NCBI GenBank assembly: GCA_041658205.1
Contig: JBBAAO010000001.1
Span: 1,736,001-1,800,000, forward strand
Origin: Bacteroidota bacterium
Lineage (GTDB): Bacteria; Bacteroidota; Ignavibacteria; UBA10030; UBA8401
Direction: 5' to 3'
DNA length: 64,000 nt
Shown: one piece after another, positions 8,940 through 18,098 of the stretch
Numbering within the stretch: the first letter of the stretch is position 1
Layout: the number at the start of each line of letters is the position of its first letter
The notes under the pieces: model-generated
Databases searched by the model: none
What the model was told of the DNA's origin: nothing
Seen by the model: the letters and a program-made list of their open reading frames with translations, nothing else
Program-made: the position numbers and the translations under genes

Positions 8940-9224
8940 TTATGCTTGTTCTGCTAATTGATCAGCAGCTTCATTTTCAGTTTTCTTTTTTCGATAAATA
9001 ATTCCAAATGGAATAATCACGCAATATCCAAGCACGAGCAGTATTGGTGCTACGTTTAATGCAATGGGACTGTCCCACGGTTTTGAACTCAGAGCAAAAT
9101 ATCCGGCAATGATTACAACCACACCGGCAAGAATGATCTGATAATTGATCATTTCCAAACTGAGGGAATCAATACGTTTCGTTTTTTTTCTGGTAAGTTT
9201 TTCTTTTTGAATCGCTTTTGTCAT
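8940..9224 (-). CDS. Small two-helix membrane protein, DUF3098-like
   Basis: A 94-aa protein with a basic N-terminus (residues 1-20), two transmembrane helices (about 29-46 and 56-76) and an acidic tail. The layout, with NYQIILAGVVVIIAGYFAL followed by APILLVLGYCVIIPFGI, resembles the DUF3098 family of Bacteroidota, which often sits beside cell-division genes. The start has a strong Shine-Dalgarno site (GGAAGGAG) 9 bp upstream of the ATG. A hairpin with a T-run ends about 25 bp before the start, so transcription must read through it. Function unknown. Confidence 0.7.
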   Translation of the reverse strand: MTKAIQKEKLTRKKTKRIDSLSLEMINYQIILAGVVVIIAGYFALSSKPWDSPIALNVAPILLVLGYCVIIPFGIIYRKKKTENEAADQLAEQA

Positions 9225-9250
9225 GATTCTTTCTCCTTCCCCCTATTCAT

Positions 9251-9330
9251 AAAAAAGCCAGACGTTGGGGGGTCCGTCTGGCTCGACCTATAGTTTGCAA
9301 CACTCAGGGGAAGAAGTATTGCAAAGGTCG
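9251..9330 (-). promoter_or_regulatory. Structured leader or terminator upstream of the small membrane-protein gene
   Basis: On the minus strand, an imperfect inverted repeat (TTGCAA/TTGCAA with flanking CGACC/GGTCG, 9284-9330) is followed by a strong 9-bp hairpin (AGCCAGACG/CGTCTGGCT, 9256-9283) and a T-run. The hairpin can serve as the terminator of the GH13 gene that ends at 9368. Because it also lies just before the 9224 start codon, it may be an attenuator. The strand GGTC could pair either with the upstream GACC or with GGACC inside the terminator loop, which would be mutually exclusive. Structure is seen; regulation is inferred. Confidence 0.5.
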
Positions 9331-9367
9331 AGTACAATATAATTAGAAAATTCTAAAAATCAATCAT

Positions 9368-12300
9368 TCACTTTTTCTTTGTGATATTTTTCACACTGTC
9401 GATAAGTTTCATTTTTGTCCGTCTCACTTTGTCAACTGTCCGTTCCTTCCCTTTTGAAACTTTCAGAGTGCTGTTTCCCTTCTCAATAATTTTATTTGCC
9501 GATATTTTTTCTTCTTTCGCACCAATCAACAGTTCTTTTAACCGGTCTATCTGATACTCCGAGCCAACGGAGGCCTCGTGGATGTGGTTCATCTTTGCCT
9601 GCAAACTAACCAGCGTAGTACTGTTTGTGGTCGGCTCTTTTTGTGCATACAAGTATTGAAGCGTCAACACCCATCGCATCAGTGTTTCGAACTGCTCTTT
9701 ATTGAAGTACCAAATATCATTGTGTTGGTTCACACCCAGAAAATTCGCGGTCTCAAAATCATTCAGCATTTGTTCAACAATAGTGTAAAGCTCACTTTGT
9801 GTTTCAATAAGAATCTGATGCTGCCGAAGAAGATTTCTTAGTACAGCCACCATGTTTTCTGCATCGGCGTAATTTAACCCGTTATCGACGATTAATGTCT
9901 TCATCACCTCGTCCAGATGAAGATGCTGTAAAATATCAAACGAATGGGGTTGTGGTAAATTGACCAGCGCCATCTTTTTGCACTCATCCAGCAGATGATA
10001 CAAAACAAAATGCAACGGATTACCTGCCGGTACGCCTGTCTGTGTGATAGCTCTCTTCTTTTCTTTTGACGTATGACGGGATGCTGTTTGTTCCTTTTTG
10101 CTGACAGTAAAATAATCGTTAATGTTTTTCAAAAATTCGACATGTCTCTTTTTTATTTGTTCTCTATCGATCGATCCACCAATTTGTCTTTCCAACTCTT
10201 TAAATATATTTAAATACTCTTCAGATACAGATTCTAAGGGAAGAAGTTTAAACGCATGTTCAATTGCTCGATGGAATGGCCGCAGTTGAACTTCTTTCAA
10301 CATCGAATCAAGAACTCCCGTCCCCCTTCCTTTCAATCGTTTTGCGATACCGGCATATGCTCCGGTGTTGTCGGAAATTTCTTGAAAATCTGTGAAGACG
10401 GCATATTCAAATGCCCGAAGTTCAACATGCATTCCTTTGTCAGAAAGATCTTTCCCGGAAAGAAGATATTCTAAATTGGATTTCCTATCCCTGAATCGAT
10501 AAAAGACATTTTCGGAGTATTGAATCTGCAATGATTCCGATAATGTTATCGATCGGGGATGCCCCTGTTCATTGACTGCTTTGGGAAGTGAGTGTTTAAT
10601 GTATCCCCGTGTCTCGGCAAATTTATTATGGAAAAATATGACCGCCCGTTCAGTTCCTGCGCGGTTGGAATAGGCAATGACATCTTCATTTACAAAACCG
10701 CGGTCATCCAAAAAATCATAAAATTCAAAATGGTGAACCTGTGAAAATAAAAACCGCTTTTTTGTCAACGGAAATATTTCATGCTCATGCCGGCGAATTA
10801 ACCATTCATCCGGTGTTTCGTTATAATATGCTCGCTGATATTCCATGCCATATTTTTCTTTGAATCCTTCAATCTGTCCATGTGCAAACATGGGAAGTCC
10901 GGGAAGTGTAATCATTAAGGTTGCAACGCCAAAATACTTGTCATCCTTACCAAACTGTTCAACGGCAGTTTGCTCGTCCGGATTGCTCATAAAGTTGACA
11001 TAGCGTTTCAATATCTCAGGATTAAACTCAAGAGTATTTTTGATCATCGCCCGAAACTTCTGATTCTCTTCCTTCATCAGCATGTGCATGAACGCGCTGT
11101 TATACACCCGGTGCATTCCAAGCGTTCGGACAAAATAACCTTCCATCAACCAAAATGCTTCGGCAAGGAGAAGCGTCTGCGGCATCTCTGCATTGAATCG
11201 ATCTACAACTTCACGCCAAAACTCATTGGGAAACATTGCATCAAATTCTGAACGGGATAGTCCATTGTCTTGTCTGGACGGCACACCCGATGTGCCCAGC
11301 ATGGGATACCATAATCGCTGAAAATGTTTTTTCGCAAGAGTCATAGCAGCATCAAACCGGATCACCGAAAATTTTCGGGCCACATGGAAAATATTTTGGA
11401 TTACTGCTTCGCGTACATCGGCTCTCAATAAATTTAACTGTGCCGTGTCGTTCCACGGCATGCTTGTTCCGTCATTCCCATGATAGACATAGCGAACTTC
11501 TCCGTTTCGACGGTCAATACGTTGAAACACCACTGCGGCGTCGTTTCTGCTCCAGTATCCATCTTCAATTCGTAATTCAATATTCGAATCATGCGAAAGA
11601 TTTTCTCCAGTAAACCGGTAATTCGGATATGGAGGATGTTCAGACTGAATGAAATATTCAGGATGTTCGATTACCCATTTGGAAAATAATCCCATATGAT
11701 TTGGGACCATATCCCCGGCAAGCCGAATCCCGCGCTGCCAGCATCGGCGATTCAAATGTTGAAATGCCTCTTCCCCGCCAACATCATGTGCAATCTCGTA
11801 ATCATAGAGTGAATACGCAGAGGATACGGCATCCAGATTTCCGGTAATCTGTTTGATCCGTTTTGATGCTGGGCTCCGCTCCCACACGCCAATCAGCCAA
11901 AGACTGGTAAAGCTCCACCGCGCCAGTTGATCCAGTTCTTCGTCGGGAATCTGATCCAGCCGTTTTATCTCACGTTGATATTTTTTTGAAAGCTGGTCAA
12001 GCCACACATAGGTATTCTTTGCAATCAAGACAACATTCGGCATCCAATCGGTGTCCGGGGTAAATTGTTCGGGCTCCGCATAGACATAATCTTCCGGTTT
12101 AATTGTTCCTTTTTGTAGTAATTTTTTCCGTTCTTCCGGCGTCAACAAACGTTCTTTTTTATACTCGGGAACAAACGTTTCAACATTTGGCTTCCCTTGA
12201 AATTGGTTAAACGTGTGCCAGATAAATTTTTCCTCTTCTTTCGAAAATTCAAAACTTCCGGAAATCCGTTCAATAAATTTTGATGAGAGTACAATTCCCC

Positions 12301-13045
12301 AACGCTCTTTGAAAAATCCTAATTGTGCCTCAATATTATCAGGATGTTCAAGAATAGGTTTTTTTAATGCTTCCAACAGCGGTTGATTGTCAGGACCGAA
12401 CGGTTTTTCTTTGGCAAAGAACTGTTCCAATTCCTTGATGATGGCAATATATTTTGTTTTTGCAATTAGATTGGTATCGTCAAACAATTCTTTGATCTTC
12501 GAATGTGCCGGATTAATATTCGAAAGATGAAGCATGATCAATTCTTCCAACGCAATCTCTTTGTGCGGACGACTCGATGTAACGGAATCAAAATATGCTT
12601 TTTCGGTTTGCTGATCTTTATAGACAGATTTTGGAGGAAATTCTTTGACAAACTGTAATAATGTCTTTTCCAACTGCTCTATACCAAACACTTTCTCCAA
12701 ATGTTTGTATGCTCTCTTCACAACGCCGGGATTTTCCTGTTCATCATATATTCGAACCAAAAAGTGACTGATCTCATCAAGAAGTCCTGCTGCATTCAGA
12801 AATCCTGCCCGAACTTCTTTCTCCGTATTACCAAGCACTCCTCGGATTGTATTGATTGAATATGCAAGTTCACGAACAGTTCGGAAATTTGGAATGATGA
12901 CATTTCCCGAAGATTCGATTAACGCTTCACTGATTTGATATTTAATTCTTGAATATTTACTGATATGAAATTCAAAACATGCGGAAAAAATTGTCGGTGC
13001 CGAAGTACGGATTTTCGTTGATGAGATTGAAATAAAACGCTGCAT
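9368..13045 (-). CDS. Very large GH13 alpha-amylase-family protein
   Basis: A 1225-aa protein whose central part is a GH13 (beta/alpha)8 barrel. The conserved regions are seen in order: DMVPNH (about 444-449, region I), VIRFDAAM with the nucleophile Asp near 564 (region II), LLAEAF with the acid/base Glu near 629 (region III), and NPDEQTA with the transition-state Asp near 690 (region IV; Pro replaces the usual His). About 330 residues of mostly helical sequence precede the barrel and about 400 follow it. Typical GH13 enzymes have 450-700 residues. No signal peptide is seen, so it is probably cytoplasmic, acting on glycogen-like or maltooligosaccharide substrates. The specificity is not clear. 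Confidence 0.88.
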   Translation of the reverse strand: MQRFISISSTKIRTSAPTIFSACFEFHISKYSRIKYQISEALIESSGNVIIPNFRTVRELAYSINTIRGVLGNTEKEVRAGFLNAAGLLDEISHFLVRIYDEQENPGVVKRAYKHLEKVFGIEQLEKTLLQFVKEFPPKSVYKDQQTEKAYFDSVTSSRPHKEIALEELIMLHLSNINPAHSKIKELFDDTNLIAKTKYIAIIKELEQFFAKEKPFGPDNQPLLEALKKPILEHPDNIEAQLGFFKERWGIVLSSKFIERISGSFEFSKEEEKFIWHTFNQFQGKPNVETFVPEYKKERLLTPEERKKLLQKGTIKPEDYVYAEPEQFTPDTDWMPNVVLIAKNTYVWLDQLSKKYQREIKRLDQIPDEELDQLARWSFTSLWLIGVWERSPASKRIKQITGNLDAVSSAYSLYDYEIAHDVGGEEAFQHLNRRCWQRGIRLAGDMVPNHMGLFSKWVIEHPEYFIQSEHPPYPNYRFTGENLSHDSNIELRIEDGYWSRNDAAVVFQRIDRRNGEVRYVYHGNDGTSMPWNDTAQLNLLRADVREAVIQNIFHVARKFSVIRFDAAMTLAKKHFQRLWYPMLGTSGVPSRQDNGLSRSEFDAMFPNEFWREVVDRFNAEMPQTLLLAEAFWLMEGYFVRTLGMHRVYNSAFMHMLMKEENQKFRAMIKNTLEFNPEILKRYVNFMSNPDEQTAVEQFGKDDKYFGVATLMITLPGLPMFAHGQIEGFKEKYGMEYQRAYYNETPDEWLIRRHEHEIFPLTKKRFLFSQVHHFEFYDFLDDRGFVNEDVIAYSNRAGTERAVIFFHNKFAETRGYIKHSLPKAVNEQGHPRSITLSESLQIQYSENVFYRFRDRKSNLEYLLSGKDLSDKGMHVELRAFEYAVFTDFQEISDNTGAYAGIAKRLKGRGTGVLDSMLKEVQLRPFHRAIEHAFKLLPLESVSEEYLNIFKELERQIGGSIDREQIKKRHVEFLKNINDYFTVSKKEQTASRHTSKEKKRAITQTGVPAGNPLHFVLYHLLDECKKMALVNLPQPHSFDILQHLHLDEVMKTLIVDNGLNYADAENMVAVLRNLLRQHQILIETQSELYTIVEQMLNDFETANFLGVNQHNDIWYFNKEQFETLMRWVLTLQYLYAQKEPTTNSTTLVSLQAKMNHIHEASVGSEYQIDRLKELLIGAKEEKISANKIIEKGNSTLKVSKGKERTVDKVRRTKMKLIDSVKNITKKK

Positions 13046-13128
13046 TTTTCACCCCAGATAGTTAGGATAGTATAAAGAAATTATTTTCTTTGTTCAATTT
13101 CTTTCATATATTTAGTCAGTTATTTAAG

Positions 13129-13201
<73 letters not shown>

Positions 13202-13213
13202 CAAGAAATAATA

Positions 13214-13301
13214 ACTAGGAGAGCGTCCCGATGTCCCATTGGGACATCGGGAAGGTCAGCGGTTCTTTGTCCGCCTTTGGCGGAGATCCCGCTACAGTCC
13301 A
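13214..13301 (+). pseudogene. Broken tRNA-Ala copy 1 with two palindromic inserts
   Basis: This segment repeats the tRNA-Ala sequence from the 3' side of the D arm (AGGAGAGCG) to the acceptor end (CTACAGTCCA). The anticodon arm is replaced by a perfect 12-bp hairpin (TCCCGATGTCCC/GGGACATCGGGA, 13226-13252). The T loop carries an extra 19 bp (13266-13284) holding the hairpin TCCGCC-TTT-GGCGGA. The 5' acceptor half is missing, so it cannot be a functional tRNA. The GIY-YIG gene starts two bases after it ends. Confidence 0.85.
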
Positions 13302-13303
13302 CG

Positions 13304-13552
13304 ATGTATTTAGTCTACATACTTCAAAGCTTGAAATCCGGCAAATATTATGTTGGACACACCGATGATCTACCCTACAGATTCACTCAACATAATAATG
13401 GATATTCGAAATCGACAAAATCTGGAATCCCTTGGAAGATTGTTCATACAGAACCATTTTCGACAAGATCTGATGCAATGAAAAGAGAACATGAGATTAA
13501 GTCAAAGAAAAGCCGTACATACATCGAAAAGTTAATGAGAGATGACAAATAG
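13304..13552 (+). CDS. GIY-YIG single-domain nuclease, tRNA-associated
   Basis: An 82-aa protein of the small GIY-YIG (UPF0213/YhbQ-like) family. The VYI and YYVG motif pair lies at about 4-17, a HNNGYSKSTK segment with the catalytic-region residues follows, and the tail MKREHEIKSKKSR contains the conserved Glu. The frame is open upstream through tRNA-Ala (it would read MACKRSAV...), but that part is tRNA sequence, so the ATG at 13304, right after the broken tRNA copy, is the sensible start. The stop codon TAG is shared with the first bases of the second broken tRNA copy. It therefore sits as a cassette between two tRNA-derived segments. In vivo substrate unknown. Confidence 0.85.
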   Translation: MYLVYILQSLKSGKYYVGHTDDLPYRFTQHNNGYSKSTKSGIPWKIVHTEPFSTRSDAMKREHEIKSKKSRTYIEKLMRDDK

Positions 13553-13633
13553 CTGGGAGAGCGTCCCGATGCAAAGCATCGGGAAGGTCAGCGGTTCTTT
13601 GTCCGCCTTTGGCGGAGATCCCACTACGGTCCA
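13551..13633 (+). pseudogene. Broken tRNA-Ala copy 2 with two palindromic inserts
   Basis: A second 3' part of tRNA-Ala, from AGCTGGGAGAGCG to CTACGGTCCA. The anticodon arm is replaced by a 9-bp hairpin (TCCCGATGC-AAA-GCATCGGGA, 13564-13584), and the T loop contains the same 19-bp insert with TCCGCC-TTT-GGCGGA (13598-13616) as copy 1. The two copies agree closely outside the first hairpin, so they derive from one another or from the same event. The remaining 13634-13834 shows no gene; a faint GGTCATCGGTTCC near 13690 may be a third, decayed copy. Confidence 0.85.
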
Positions 13634-13834
13634 CCACCTTTTTAGATACATTCGGGTTTCACAACGTTAAAGTGCGTTTGTGGAGAAGGTCATCGGTTCC
13701 CCACCTAACTGACCGATAAAAAATTCTAGAACTAACGGGCGACGGTCTTCAAACAAATTCCCGCTATTTATAGATAAGTTCATTACAGATATCTTATAGT
13801 ACAATCCTACCACGCTTTAACAACGGCAAACATT

Positions 13835-16800
13835 ATGAAGACAATCTTATCGTTCATCATTGCGGTAACTTCTCTAACCTACTCACTTTCTGATACAACT
13901 TCCTCTGTAACAGTAGCTCCCGGTGTTATCCATACTCAATACACACTCCCTGGCCCATTTACGCTTGATGTGCTTGAAGTTGATATCACCAATCCCAATA
14001 TCACACTCGAAACATATAAACCTGCTGGCGGATTGACAAGAACGACGATTCAATCTGCTGCAAATGATAAGGCAGGTCATCGCGTTATCGGAGCTGTCAA
14101 TGGCGGTTTTTTTAGTTTTGAAACTGGATGGCCGATTCATAATCAACTGGCGAATGGAAAACCGGTTCTCGGAATTCCGACGAATAAATCGAGTGTAGTG
14201 TTCACGGAAAACAAAAAAATATATATTGACAGATTTAGCTTCGGCGGGAAAATCTTTTCAAGAGGGGGCGGAAGTTTAGCGATCAACGAAAGCAATACAA
14301 ACCGCGCCTCAGGAAAAACAACACTCTATTCTTCTTATCGTGGAGGAACAACCGGAACAGATGCCAGCGGAGCAGAAGCCACTCTGCATATTGTAAACCT
14401 ATCTCCGGCAACGAATGATACACTCTTGGCAGTGGTCACACAAAAAGGGGACGGTAATAGTACCATTCCCATCGATGGATATGTCATTTCCGGTGGAAGC
14501 GGAAGTCCGACAACTTTCATTACGAGTGAACTTAAGGTGAATGATACCATCAAACTGTATCTCGCATACAATCCGATATCCGGCGCAACGGTAAAACGAC
14601 TGACACAATTAATCTCCGGCAACGGACATTTGATTAGGAATGGCGTTCCGTATCCTACACTCGGAGATTTCGATCAATCCGGCGCAAGTTTTAACGATGC
14701 GCGGCATCCCCGTACGTTTATAGGTCAAAATGCTGATAGTACAAAAGTCTATCTTTGTACAGTTGACGGTCGACAATCTTCGAGTCTGGGAATGAGTTTT
14801 GGAGAGATGGCGAAGTTTCTTGTTTCGCTCGGAATAACAAATGCATTCAATCTAGACGGCGGAGGTTCTACAACTATGGTCGTGCGCGGAGAGGTGGTCA
14901 ATTCCCCCTCTGATCCCGGTGGTGAACGTTCTGTGGCAAATACACTGCAAGTAATTAGTACTGCTCCGATTGGAGCTTTGAATTTTCTGAATATTATCGA
15001 ATCAAAAGCGAATGTTTTTCAGGGAAATACTTTTCAGTTCCATGCAGAAGGAAAAGACCAATATTATAATCCTCTTGCACTTCCCGTCGGGACTGTTTGG
15101 AGTGTTGATACAACTATCGGGACGATCGATTCATCCGGACTCTTCACCGCAAAAAATACGAACGACAGCGGATGGGTGCGAATCTACTACAATGCTATTA
15201 CTGATTCTGCACGAGTCTATGTTCGTGTTATTAAGGAATTGCGAGTCTATCCCACATCGCTTGTGATGACACCAGGTGAACAAGTAACACTGGCAGTGTA
15301 CGGCGTCGATTCGGGAAATAATTCTCTCCCTCTGCAAGGAACGCAAGTCATCTCTCAAATCACTGGACAAGGAATTAATTTCTCGCCTTCAGATAATGTT
15401 GTTACTGCCACAGGATTTAACAAAGGGACACTTCAGCTTTCACTCGACACAGTCAAGAAACAATTGAATTACGATTTCACCGGATCGGACACAACTATTA
15501 CGGTTGAAAAATTTAACGATCTGTTTTTGATCAGAAACGATGTTTCCGGCACCGATCCTGACAATATCTCTTTTGCGTTGAATACGGATACGATATTTTC
15601 AGGCCCAAATTCTTTCCGTATTTCGTACAACTTTCCGACGACAGATGCAGTGACAGCATTAATATCGACCTCCTTCCCGCTGGCTAGCAGGCCGGACAGT
15701 CTGTATATAAAAGTGTTCGGAAACGGCGGCGGCCATTCGTTGAAATTAATCTTTATCGATAAAAACGGCGAACAATTTTATATCACTTCTCCAACAGTAG
15801 TAAGTTGGAACGGAGCATGGCAAAATGTTGGCTTCAAAACAGTCAATGCAAAACCGATGACAACCGGAATTCTCGATTTTCCAATTACTCTCTCACAAAT
15901 TCAAATAGTGATCGGAGAAAATAATGCTGCCGGAGGAAAAGCGATCGGAGCAATTTTTCTAGATGATATCTTCGTTCACTATCCAAATAGAACAGTGGCA
16001 CCGCAGGTGTTGTTTGACTTCAATACCAATGTCGCTGGATGGCTGCAACCGTCACAAGGGAACGTTGCACAGTTAGTTGGAATTGTCATTGCGTCCTCTT
16101 CCATTCTCTTTTCCAATGAACATCCGTATGAGGGTGCCGGATGCGGAAAATTTACGTATATCGACGATGCCGCTTCTTCGTCAGATTGGAATGTGCGGAT
16201 TACCCGCGGTACAACTTCGGAGCTCGGCAATATGCTGCGCGGCAGTTACATAGGAGCATGGGTGTGGGCGGATGGCAAAATGGATATTTCGTTAAGAACT
16301 GTTATTCGAGACGGAAACGGACAGATCTGTTCCGGACCGGCATTCTCTGTCAATCATATTGGTTGGAAATTGATCGGAACACGATTAGATGAGAATCTTT
16401 TCACGCCATATCTTACAGCTGGAAAAATTACTGACACCGGAAATAAATTCAACGGCTTCAGGCTGCAGGCGGCTCATGCAGACATCAGCGGCAAGACGAA
16501 AATCTTTTTCGTCGACAAGATGGTCACAAGTGCACTGACTGTTCCATCCGGATTTATTGATTTTGGCGCTGTGTGGGATTCATTGGGAAATCAAGTGAAG
16601 GTCTCTTGGGGTGTTAATTCCGAAATCAGCATTAATCGTTATGGTATTGAACGCGGCATCGACGGTATGAACTTTACTGAAGTTGGTTCTGTCACTGCGA
16701 AAGGAAATACCGATACAACAGCACGATATTCATATTATGACAATATCGGTTCTCTTGGTTCAGCAAAATATCGTATTCGGCAGATCACAAACGACGGCGG

Positions 16801-17128
16801 ACAAGAAACAACACCAGTCATCAATTTTTCTTTGACGAATGTGAGCGGCAGTCATTTTTCTCCAATGTCATTTGAATTGCAGCAGAATTATCCTAACCCA
16901 TTCAATCCTGTTACTACTATTCAATTTCAACTTCCTCACTTCGCTCGAACAACTATGACGGTGTATGACATTCTTGGAAGAGAGGTTTCCACAATTCTCA
17001 ATCAGGAAATGAACGCCGGAAGCCACAAGCTCAATTGGGATTCATCACATATTTCCAGCGGCGTTTATTTTTACCGCTTGATGTCCGGGAATTTTGTTGA
17101 AACAAAAAAGATGATTGTCGCCAAATAA
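13835..17128 (+). CDS. Secreted phosphodiester glycosidase-like (NAGPA) multidomain protein with T9SS tail
   Basis: A 1097-aa protein. A signal peptide (about 1-20) precedes an NAGPA domain (about 45-375), seen from VIGAVNGGFF, ARHPRTFIG and the signature NLDGGGSTTMV. NAGPA-domain proteins cleave sugar phosphodiester bonds. Next are a bacterial Ig-like segment (about 385-470) and two beta-rich modules with a carbohydrate-binding look (about 555-715 and 720-890). A stretch near 900-1000 resembles a fibronectin-type linker. The last 80 residues are a T9SS type A sorting domain (NYPNPFNPVTTIQFQLP, ending KKMIVAK). It is expected at the cell surface, acting on extracellular glycans. No operon partner is seen. 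Confidence 0.88.
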   Translation: MKTILSFIIAVTSLTYSLSDTTSSVTVAPGVIHTQYTLPGPFTLDVLEVDITNPNITLETYKPAGGLTRTTIQSAANDKAGHRVIGAVNGGFFSFETGWPIHNQLANGKPVLGIPTNKSSVVFTENKKIYIDRFSFGGKIFSRGGGSLAINESNTNRASGKTTLYSSYRGGTTGTDASGAEATLHIVNLSPATNDTLLAVVTQKGDGNSTIPIDGYVISGGSGSPTTFITSELKVNDTIKLYLAYNPISGATVKRLTQLISGNGHLIRNGVPYPTLGDFDQSGASFNDARHPRTFIGQNADSTKVYLCTVDGRQSSSLGMSFGEMAKFLVSLGITNAFNLDGGGSTTMVVRGEVVNSPSDPGGERSVANTLQVISTAPIGALNFLNIIESKANVFQGNTFQFHAEGKDQYYNPLALPVGTVWSVDTTIGTIDSSGLFTAKNTNDSGWVRIYYNAITDSARVYVRVIKELRVYPTSLVMTPGEQVTLAVYGVDSGNNSLPLQGTQVISQITGQGINFSPSDNVVTATGFNKGTLQLSLDTVKKQLNYDFTGSDTTITVEKFNDLFLIRNDVSGTDPDNISFALNTDTIFSGPNSFRISYNFPTTDAVTALISTSFPLASRPDSLYIKVFGNGGGHSLKLIFIDKNGEQFYITSPTVVSWNGAWQNVGFKTVNAKPMTTGILDFPITLSQIQIVIGENNAAGGKAIGAIFLDDIFVHYPNRTVAPQVLFDFNTNVAGWLQPSQGNVAQLVGIVIASSSILFSNEHPYEGAGCGKFTYIDDAASSSDWNVRITRGTTSELGNMLRGSYIGAWVWADGKMDISLRTVIRDGNGQICSGPAFSVNHIGWKLIGTRLDENLFTPYLTAGKITDTGNKFNGFRLQAAHADISGKTKIFFVDKMVTSALTVPSGFIDFGAVWDSLGNQVKVSWGVNSEISINRYGIERGIDGMNFTEVGSVTAKGNTDTTARYSYYDNIGSLGSAKYRIRQITNDGGQETTPVINFSLTNVSGSHFSPMSFELQQNYPNPFNPVTTIQFQLPHFARTTMTVYDILGREVSTILNQEMNAGSHKLNWDSSHISSGVYFYRLMSGNFVETKKMIVAK

Positions 17129-17138
17129 TGCATCCCAC

Positions 17139-17201
17139 CGAGTTCCTGCTCGACGACGAAGCTTAACATTACAGAACGTACCGCCGAGCTCCTGCTCGGC
17201 G
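17139..17201. repeat. Two REP-like hairpins beside the RAYT gene
   Basis: Two copies of CGAG(C/T)TCCTGCTCG lie at 17139-17152 and 17182-17201. The second forms a 7-bp stem CGCCGAG/CTCGGCG around CTCCTG. They lie between the T9SS gene and the 3' end of the RAYT gene. A related hairpin is at 28832-28851. Confidence 0.7.
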
Positions 17202-17260
17202 TTTATGCTCATGAAACTCTGTCATACCTACAAATATTTTTCATTAATAAAAGTCCACCG

Positions 17261-17857
17261 TCAATCACTCCATGTTTTGCAAAGCCCTGCTTTTAAAGGG
17301 TTTTCCATAACATATCGAACAATTCTTTTCAACTCTTCACTATTACGAACCACATGATCATAATTTTCCCTCTGCCAAAATATTCCTTTCATTTCTAGTA
17401 GAGAATTTGCTTTCCGAGCAGAATACGATTTTACTCTTTGCAAAATACTATGCAGAGGAACATTTGTCTTTTCCATATTCAGAACAAGATGTACATGATT
17501 CGACATAATGCAAAAAACAACCACTTCATATACTTTTTGATCGTAAAACAGTATCGAATTCTTCACTACCTCAGCAACAACAGGATTTGCTAACCAATGA
17601 ATTTCAGTCATCACTCTATCCAAATAACTATCAAAATGACCAAAGTAACGCCTTCCCTCTTCTTGAAGTAATATTTGTTTCTTCTCCCTGTTTTTCTCGC
17701 ACGTAATATTAATCTCTCTTTGTTCCCGTTCTTGCAACAATTGCACCACAACATTCTTTGGTAATGAATTTGCAAGTCGAAATGTTACAAAAAGTATCGA
17801 GTCTTTGGGCTGATAGTGCGGTAAACGTCTATGATAATATGGTTTTAATTCTTTCAT
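17261..17857 (-). CDS. REP-associated tyrosine transposase (RAYT, Y1 HUH family)
   Basis: A 198-aa protein of the RAYT group. The HUH metal motif is in MSNHVHLVL (about 117-125), the candidate catalytic Tyr is in VKSYSARKAN (about 139-148), and the family ending IVRYVMENPLKAGL is present. The N-terminus YYHRRLPHYQPKDS is also typical. RAYTs are single-copy domesticated relatives of IS200/IS605 transposases thought to mobilise REP palindromes. It is flanked on both sides by hairpins, as expected for a REPtron. The coding sequence is intact. Confidence 0.92.
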   Translation of the reverse strand: MKELKPYYHRRLPHYQPKDSILFVTFRLANSLPKNVVVQLLQEREQREINITCEKNREKKQILLQEEGRRYFGHFDSYLDRVMTEIHWLANPVVAEVVKNSILFYDQKVYEVVVFCIMSNHVHLVLNMEKTNVPLHSILQRVKSYSARKANSLLEMKGIFWQRENYDHVVRNSEELKRIVRYVMENPLKAGLCKTWSD

Positions 17858-17895
17858 TTGTACAGTAACGCTATCTTATCATCGTGATAATGTTT

Positions 17896-17912
17896 GCGAA
17901 GCAAAGCTTCGC
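17896..17912. repeat. Hairpin upstream of the RAYT gene
   Basis: A perfect 7-bp stem GCGAAGC-AAA-GCTTCGC. The rest of 17858-18098 contains further short inverted repeats (AGTACT near 17920 and 17962) and a CGAGTGAAGCTCGGCG segment near 17985, but no convincing gene. Confidence 0.6.
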
Positions 17913-18098
17913 GATACAGAAGTACTACTGTACCATCACTGGTGCTAAAGTTCCTGAAGCAGTACTTCGCACTACATAATACCAGCGAGTGAAGCTCGGC
18001 GACAAAACCGCGAAACACACAAATGTCGTGCAAAAATCTATAGAGTTGAACTCTTTCGTAAAATAATACCTTTTTAGACAATAGATTATCCGCACAAT

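Noticed and set aside
17854..18081. 75-aa frame upstream of the RAYT gene on the minus strand
   Set aside because: It runs through REP-like hairpins, has Cys/Leu/Arg-rich composition without any recognisable pattern, and overlaps the RAYT start.
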